A stretch of 8,456 bases of DNA from JBAYFX01 sp041666965 (GTDB lineage: Bacteria > Patescibacteriota > Microgenomatia > UBA12405). The stretch is taken from assembly GCA_041666965.1 (NCBI GenBank), contig JBAYFX010000037.1, forward strand, positions 1-8,456. Direction: 5' to 3'. The translations under genes were made by a program, and so were the position numbers. Positions 5,124 to 8,456 of this stretch are shown piece after piece (within the stretch, counting starts at the first letter, position 1; each line of letters starts with the position of its first letter). The notes under the pieces were generated by a model that had not been told where the DNA came from, searched no databases, and saw only the letters and a list, made by a program, of their open reading frames with translations.

Positions 5124-5132
5124 AAATCCTTT

Positions 5133-5738
5133 ATGCCTTATCGTGAACTGATTTTTGACATTGAAACCCAGAAACTGTTTGATGATATTCAGTCTGGCAA
5201 TCCGGCAGATTTGGGTGTTTCTATTGTCAGTGTCTACAAACGGTTAGTTGAAAATGGCAAGGAGCTAAGTGGTCAAATGTTTAGTTTTTGGGTTCAGGAT
5301 CTGTCCGGGCTTTGGCCTCTATTTTCCAACGTTGACCGGATAATTGGATTCAATAGTCTTAAGTTTGATGTACCGGTACTCGCCCCCCTAAGTCCCTTTG
5401 ACCTAAAACACCTTAATCATTTTGACATGCTCGACATTATTAAAGATATTTTAGGTCACCGCCTTAGTCTTGACACTTTAGCTACCGCCACCTTAGGCGC
5501 CGGTAAAACCGACTCTGGCTTAAATGCTGTTACTTACTGGCAACAATCAACTCCCGAGAGCTTAGCTAAACTCCAGCACTATTGTGAGCACGATGTCCTT
5601 GTTACTCGGGATTTGTACGATTATGGTGTAGTCCATGGTCACTTAAAATACCTCGACCGTTGGAATACTCTCCGCATGGTTGATGTTGATTTTTCCTACC
5701 CTAAGTCTGATTCTATTCCCCAAATGGGTTTGTTTTAA
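5133..5738 (+). CDS. DEDDy-type 3'-5' exonuclease (RNase H-like fold, YprB-like)
   Basis: A 201-aa exonuclease of the DnaQ/RNase H-like superfamily. Exo I is LIFDIETQ (Asp9, Glu11), Exo II is GFNSLKFDVPVL (Asn74, Asp79), and the last motif is HYCEHDVLVTRDLY, with Tyr150 three residues before Asp154, the DEDDy signature. These acidic residues bind two metal ions that drive 3'-5' removal of nucleotides. It looks closest to the YprB/RNase_H_2 group, acting on DNA or RNA in the cytoplasm. The frame extends upstream to an ATG at 5052, but those 27 residues come from the AT-rich gap and lie upstream of the likely promoter. Family members begin just before Exo I, so I chose the ATG at 5133. The next gene, a RecB-family nuclease, follows after 16 bases, suggesting a shared repair or degradation role. 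Confidence 0.85.
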   Translation: MPYRELIFDIETQKLFDDIQSGNPADLGVSIVSVYKRLVENGKELSGQMFSFWVQDLSGLWPLFSNVDRIIGFNSLKFDVPVLAPLSPFDLKHLNHFDMLDIIKDILGHRLSLDTLATATLGAGKTDSGLNAVTYWQQSTPESLAKLQHYCEHDVLVTRDLYDYGVVHGHLKYLDRWNTLRMVDVDFSYPKSDSIPQMGLF

Positions 5739-5739
5739 A

Positions 5740-5748
5740 TGTTAAAAT
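5740..5748 (+). promoter_or_regulatory. Extended -10 element for leaderless RecB-family nuclease transcript
   Basis: TG-T-TAAAAT (hexamer 5743-5748) matches TATAAT at five positions and has the TGn extension. It ends six bases before the GTG at 5755, so RNA would begin at or beside the start codon. No -35 is visible, as extended -10 promoters allow, and no ribosome site is present. The element lies immediately after the stop of the preceding gene. Confidence 0.45.
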
Positions 5749-5754
5749 CTAACT

Positions 5755-6621
5755 GTGCCTAATCCTGCCGATACCCTTTGGGTTTCCCATTCCTCTATTT
5801 CTGACTTTGCCAGTTGCCCCCGTGCCTACTATCTAAAAAACATTTACCGGGACCCTAAAACCGGTCACAAGATTAAAGTCATGTCCCCGGCTCTGGCTCT
5901 GGGCCAGGCTGTCCACGACACTCTTGAATCTTTGTCCACCATTCCTGCGACTTCTCGCTTCGCTACTCCTCTTTTGACCCGCTTTGAAGCTTCCTGGGAA
6001 AAAATTAGTGGCAAAAAAGGTGGGTTTTCCTCCCAAGATGACGAATACCGCTTCCGTCGCCGCGGCGAGGCCATGATTTCTCAGGTTCAAGCTAATCCCG
6101 GCCCTATTTCTTTGCCCGCTGTTAAACTTCAAGACGATTTACCCAGTTTCTGGCTGTCTGAGTCGGAAAGCATTAAACTTTGTGGCAAAATCGACTGGCT
6201 TGAATATATTCCGGCTACCAATTCAGTCCGAATAATCGACTTTAAAACCAGTAAATCTCCCGAACCGTCCGATTCCCTCCAGCTGCCCATCTACTATCTT
6301 TTAGCCCTTAAGGTTCAGGAAAGAGCCGTCAGTGCGCTGGCTTATTGGTATTTGGAAATTAGCCCGACTCCCCAAGATCAGCCGCTTCCCGATTTAGCTA
6401 CTTCTACTGAGACTCTACTAAAGCTTGCCCGAAAAATTAAACTGGCCCGCCAAATGGAACGCTTTGTATGCCCCAGCTCCGGTTGCTTTAAGTGTCGGGA
6501 GTTGGAAAGGGTATTAAAAGGAGAAGGTGAATTGGTTGGCACTGACGATTATGGAGCTGATGTTTACATTCTACCTTCTAAAGTAAATTATGGCTCCGTT
6601 CAAACCAGCTACATCATCTAG
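5755..6621 (+). CDS. RecB-family PD-(D/E)XK nuclease with likely 4Fe-4S cysteines
   Basis: A 288-aa stand-alone nuclease of the RecB/AddB-C/Cas4 superfamily. The N-terminal SSISDFASCPRAYYL puts Cys21 in the family's usual first cysteine place. LGQAVHDTLE contains the motif-I His54. GKIDWLEY (Asp147), IIDFKTSK (Asp162, Lys164) and LQLPIYY (Gln176, Tyr180) form the metal-binding core and QxxxY motif. Near the end CPSSGCFKC gives Cys239, Cys244 and Cys247; with Cys21 these can hold an iron-sulfur cluster that clamps the nuclease domain. The spacing C-x4-C-x2-C differs from the more common C-x2-C-x5-C. The enzyme should cut or resect DNA. No helicase or Cas1 gene is nearby, so a repair role is more likely than CRISPR adaptation. 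The GTG start fits the family N-terminus and the -10 element before it. The end overlaps the next gene by 32 bases. Confidence 0.88.
   Translation: MPNPADTLWVSHSSISDFASCPRAYYLKNIYRDPKTGHKIKVMSPALALGQAVHDTLESLSTIPATSRFATPLLTRFEASWEKISGKKGGFSSQDDEYRFRRRGEAMISQVQANPGPISLPAVKLQDDLPSFWLSESESIKLCGKIDWLEYIPATNSVRIIDFKTSKSPEPSDSLQLPIYYLLALKVQERAVSALAYWYLEISPTPQDQPLPDLATSTETLLKLARKIKLARQMERFVCPSSGCFKCRELERVLKGEGELVGTDDYGADVYILPSKVNYGSVQTSYII
6579..6584 (+). promoter_or_regulatory. Possible internal -10 hexamer for the pseudouridine synthase gene
   Basis: TAAAGT (four of six matches to TATAAT) ends five bases before the ATG at 6590, inside the 3' end of the nuclease gene. No ribosome site precedes the ATG. 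It repeats the spacing seen before 5755 and 7341, but a chance match is possible. Confidence 0.28.
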
Positions 6622-7366
6622 TCCCATCCGCCTTAACCTTTTTTTGGCCCGTTTTGCTGGAGTCTCCCGACGTAAGGCCGACTTTTTAATTGAAACTTTC
6701 CAAGTTAAAGTCAACGGTCAGAAGGCCTTTTTAGGTCAAAAAGTAAAACTATCCAGTGATTTGGTAACACTTAATGGTCGCACGATATTGCCTACCTCCG
6801 AGCCTAAGGTGTATTTAGTGCTCAACAAACCAGTTGGTTACATAACCACCACCAGCGACCAATTCGGTCGTCGCTCGGTTGTTGAATTAATTCCTCAGTC
6901 TCCTCGTCTTTACCCGGTTGGCCGTCTAGATTCGGCTACTGCCGGGTTGTTGCTTTTTACCAACGACGGTCAAATCTCCCTGCTTTTAACTCATCCCCGC
7001 TACCATCTCCCCAAAACTTATGAAGTAATCACCACCCGTTCTCCGAATCCTGCTCAAATCCGTTTACTCCAGACAGGCGTGAGATTGTCAGATGGTCCAA
7101 CTCTCCCGGCTCGGGCTAAACTAATCGGACCAACCCCCAACGGTTTTAATTGGCAATTAACTTTGAGGGAGGGGCGTAACCGCCAAATCCGCCGCCTTTG
7201 TGACCAGTTAGGTTTGAAATTAGTATCCTTAATGAGGCTCAGTCTTGGCCCCCTTACCTTAGGCAACCTAAGAGTCGGTCAATACCGCTACCTCACTAAT
7301 CAGGAAATCTCAAAATTAAAATCTGTTGTAGAATTAACTAATGAAAAAGAAGTCGGTTTCCGTTGA
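6590..7366 (+). CDS. RsuA/RluB/E/F-family pseudouridine synthase (S4 domain)
   Basis: A 258-aa rRNA-modifying enzyme that turns a specific uridine of ribosomal RNA into pseudouridine. An S4 RNA-binding domain occupies about 13-65 (RLNLFLARFAGVSRRKADFL, then VKVNGQKA). The catalytic domain follows, with VLNKPVGYITT, the active-site motif GRLDSATAGLLLFTNDG (Asp114), and HLPKTYEV. The last motif, LREGRNRQIRRLCDQLG, and RLSLGPLTLGNL are typical of the RsuA/RluB branch. Whether it acts on 16S (RsuA) or 23S (RluB/E/F) RNA cannot be told by eye, so no symbol is given; RluB-like is the better guess from the family layout. The gene starts 32 bases before the end of the nuclease gene. No other in-frame start precedes the S4 domain, so the ATG at 6590 is firm. 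A tiny membrane protein gene starts within its 3' end. Confidence 0.93.
   Translation: MAPFKPATSSSPIRLNLFLARFAGVSRRKADFLIETFQVKVNGQKAFLGQKVKLSSDLVTLNGRTILPTSEPKVYLVLNKPVGYITTTSDQFGRRSVVELIPQSPRLYPVGRLDSATAGLLLFTNDGQISLLLTHPRYHLPKTYEVITTRSPNPAQIRLLQTGVRLSDGPTLPARAKLIGPTPNGFNWQLTLREGRNRQIRRLCDQLGLKLVSLMRLSLGPLTLGNLRVGQYRYLTNQEISKLKSVVELTNEKEVGFR
7329..7334 (+). promoter_or_regulatory. -10 hexamer directly before the membrane microprotein
   Basis: TAGAAT (five of six matches to TATAAT) ends six bases before the ATG at 7341, the same spacing as at 5755. It lies in the coding end of the pseudouridine synthase gene. No Shine-Dalgarno site is seen before the ATG, so a leaderless transcript is plausible. 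Confidence 0.35.
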
Positions 7367-7445
7367 TAAAAATAGTTTTCTTCTGCTTCTGTCCTGTTTT
7401 GTTCTCATTGTAACTTTTCTTATTAACTTCCTCTACGCCTTCTAA
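7341..7445 (+). CDS. 34-residue single-span membrane microprotein
   Basis: An ATG-started frame of 34 codons to TAA, overlapping the last 26 bases of the pseudouridine synthase gene in another frame. The product has a basic, soluble N-terminus (MKKKSVSVDKN) followed by about 20 hydrophobic residues (FLLLLSCFVLIVTFLINFLY), so it would be an inner-membrane protein with the Lys-rich end in the cytoplasm by the positive-inside rule. No family is recognised. After the synthase stop there are 79 bases of sequence that would otherwise be unexplained, and the frame fills them, ending seven bases before the convergent glycosyltransferase gene. T-rich DNA can give hydrophobic frames by chance, so existence is not certain. 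The Lys-rich start, clean span length and tight fit between neighbours support it. Confidence 0.5.
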   Translation: MKKKSVSVDKNSFLLLLSCFVLIVTFLINFLYAF

Positions 7446-7452
7446 TTGGTGT

Positions 7453-8456
7453 CTATTTCTTTTGCCAGGATTCGGTAATAATCCCCCTAAAACTAGTTTG
7501 GTTAACTTTTGTGTAGTTTTTTGATTCTAAAATATTTTGGTGGTTTACCCCGTGTATTTCTTCTCCATATGAAATTACTTCAACAGAGCCCCCTTCAATG
7601 TCTCCCCGAATGTCTTTAACTTCGACTTCCGGCCGGTAATAGTTAATCGGGTCGCCAAACGTGGCAATCATATATACCTTATTGCCCCTTATGCTCCTAC
7701 TGGCACTTTTCCAATCTTCCCGGTGCTGGGTGGGGGTAAGCAAATAGAACAAGCTCCAAGCGCTAAAACCAATTACCAGCCACCATTTTTTAGGCAACAG
7801 AGCCAGGATTAGTGGCAGCAAATAAATAAATCTAAAATAAGACATCATTGGGACTTTTAAAGACACCAGTATTCCCATAAGCATGGTCAATAAAACAATC
7901 ATTATCTCAGCTCTTTTCCAGGATTTATTTACTACCAGTCCGCCCCATACTATGACTGTCCACAATCCTCCAATACCCCAATAAATTATTTTTGGGTAAA
8001 AACTCACCCGGCCAATGGCAAACTTCAAAGGTACTAGTCCTAAATTCTTAATGTTTGTTTTTCCCAAAGCCCCCGCCCAGTTGGTTGCCCCACCCAGCTG
8101 GCTTCCTGCTGCCTTAATCTGTTCACTAACAAGCGGCAGTAAGCTTAAAAGAACGGCCATCACCCCCCAGTTTGCTTTAAGAATATTTTTGAAGTTCTTT
8201 GTTAACATCCAGTAAATATTTATTCCTACCCATCCAAGTCCCACCCCGTAAAAACTACCCAAAGCCAGCCCGGAAAATGCATTAACCCATAACCATTTTT
8301 CTTTTTTAATCGCCCACCAAGCCAGTACAAACAGCATTGTTGCCATGGAATACATCCGGGCCTCTTGGGAGTAATAAATTAAAAGGGGGTTTACTGCTAC
8401 CAATAACCCGGCCCCAGCACCGCAAAGACTGTAAATTACCCCAATAGTTACCAGTC
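7453..8456 (-). CDS. GT-C (PMT/ArnT-like, GT39/GT83-type) membrane glycosyltransferase, 5' end beyond window
   Basis: The frame is open through the right edge, so the TTG at 8403 is not the real start; some 333 C-terminal residues are visible. The telling motif is NPLLIYYSQEARMYSMATML, the conserved luminal Y-S-Q-E-A-R-x-Y element of Dol-P-mannosyltransferase-like (PMT_2) proteins. Around eight membrane spans follow, including segments ending AWWAI, NIYWML, PLVSEQI, IVWGGLVV, GILVSL, ILALL and SLFYLL. After them comes a soluble extracytoplasmic tail of about 95 residues that begins HREDWKSASRSIRGN, a usual ending of this family. Such enzymes transfer a sugar from a polyprenyl-phosphate donor to a lipid, protein or surface glycan. 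The catalytic acidic motif of the first external loop lies outside the window. It converges with the microprotein gene at a seven-base gap, without room for a hairpin terminator. Confidence 0.85.
   Translation of the reverse strand, partial: LVTIGVIYSLCGAGAGLLVAVNPLLIYYSQEARMYSMATMLFVLAWWAIKKEKWLWVNAFSGLALGSFYGVGLGWVGINIYWMLTKNFKNILKANWGVMAVLLSLLPLVSEQIKAAGSQLGGATNWAGALGKTNIKNLGLVPLKFAIGRVSFYPKIIYWGIGGLWTVIVWGGLVVNKSWKRAEIMIVLLTMLMGILVSLKVPMMSYFRFIYLLPLILALLPKKWWLVIGFSAWSLFYLLTPTQHREDWKSASRSIRGNKVYMIATFGDPINYYRPEVEVKDIRGDIEGGSVEVISYGEEIHGVNHQNILESKNYTKVNQTSFRGIITESWQKK

Larger units (their letters stand above)
4790..5132. other. AT-rich divergent intergenic region with strand asymmetry
   Basis: About 340 bases between the cassette and the exonuclease gene. 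The plus strand is very rich in A and poor in G and T runs from about 4860 to 5050. The minus strand is therefore T-rich and encodes hydrophobic micro-frames (4848-4970 and 4934-5068), which I regard as composition artefacts. It contains the candidate cassette promoter at its left end and the exonuclease promoter at its right end. I see no tRNA, strong hairpin, repeat array or convincing protein in the middle. Confidence 0.6.

Noticed and set aside
5052..5132. Upstream extension of the exonuclease (27 residues from ATG 5052)
   Set aside because: The extra residues precede the usual family start, come from the AT-rich gap and lie upstream of the likely promoter.
5833..6132. Two minus-strand frames of 99 and 69 codons
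   Set aside because: Opposite the RecB-family nuclease; Arg/Ser-rich shadow translations without motifs.
5755..6621. Cas4 of a CRISPR system
   Set aside because: The fold and cysteines are similar, but no cas1/cas2 or repeat array is present in the window; a general RecB-family nuclease is the safer call.

Overview
The window reads like a piece of a Candidate Phyla Radiation (Patescibacteria, perhaps Microgenomates-like) genome. The reasons are indirect: very compact gene spacing with many short overlaps, near absence of Shine-Dalgarno sequences, a TasA/SipW-type secretion cassette, stand-alone queA and RsuA/RluB-type genes, and a pilin-like secreted tail. TGA acts as a stop (at 7364 and in a tiny minus-strand gene at 413), so the UGA-recoded Gracilibacteria-type code is unlikely. 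The taxonomic placement is an inference without marker genes.

Left part (1-1765): the 3' end of a secreted, perhaps pilin-like protein on the plus strand meets two very small minus-strand genes (46 and 52 codons) joined by an ATGA stop/start overlap. Then comes a complete queA on the plus strand (tRNA queuosine synthesis), whose last 63 bases overlap a convergent gene.

Centre (1703-4789, minus strand, transcribed right to left): a five-gene cassette. The order is a TasA/camelysin-like secreted protein (211 aa), a SipW-like Ser/His signal peptidase (171 aa), a second, divergent TasA-like protein (202 aa), a second SipW-like peptidase (170 aa), and a PlsC-like acyltransferase (273 aa). The last four genes overlap or nearly abut. 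The only larger gap, after the first gene, holds a perfect 9-bp hairpin with a GUAA (GNRA) tetraloop. I infer a cell-surface fibre or matrix system in which each SipW-like peptidase processes a TasA-like subunit encoded beside it. This duplicated substrate-peptidase cassette with a linked acyltransferase is the most interesting content of the window.

A roughly 340-base AT-rich, strand-asymmetric gap (4790-5132) separates this cassette from a divergent plus-strand block: a DEDDy 3'-5' exonuclease, a RecB-family PD-(D/E)XK nuclease with four candidate iron-sulfur cysteines, an RsuA/RluB-family pseudouridine synthase, and a 34-residue single-span membrane microprotein nested in the end of the synthase gene. 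Several of these genes have a TANNNT-type -10 hexamer ending 5-6 bases before the start codon, suggesting leaderless transcription. At the right edge, the C-terminal two thirds or so of a GT-C (PMT/ArnT-like) membrane glycosyltransferase runs on the minus strand out of the window.
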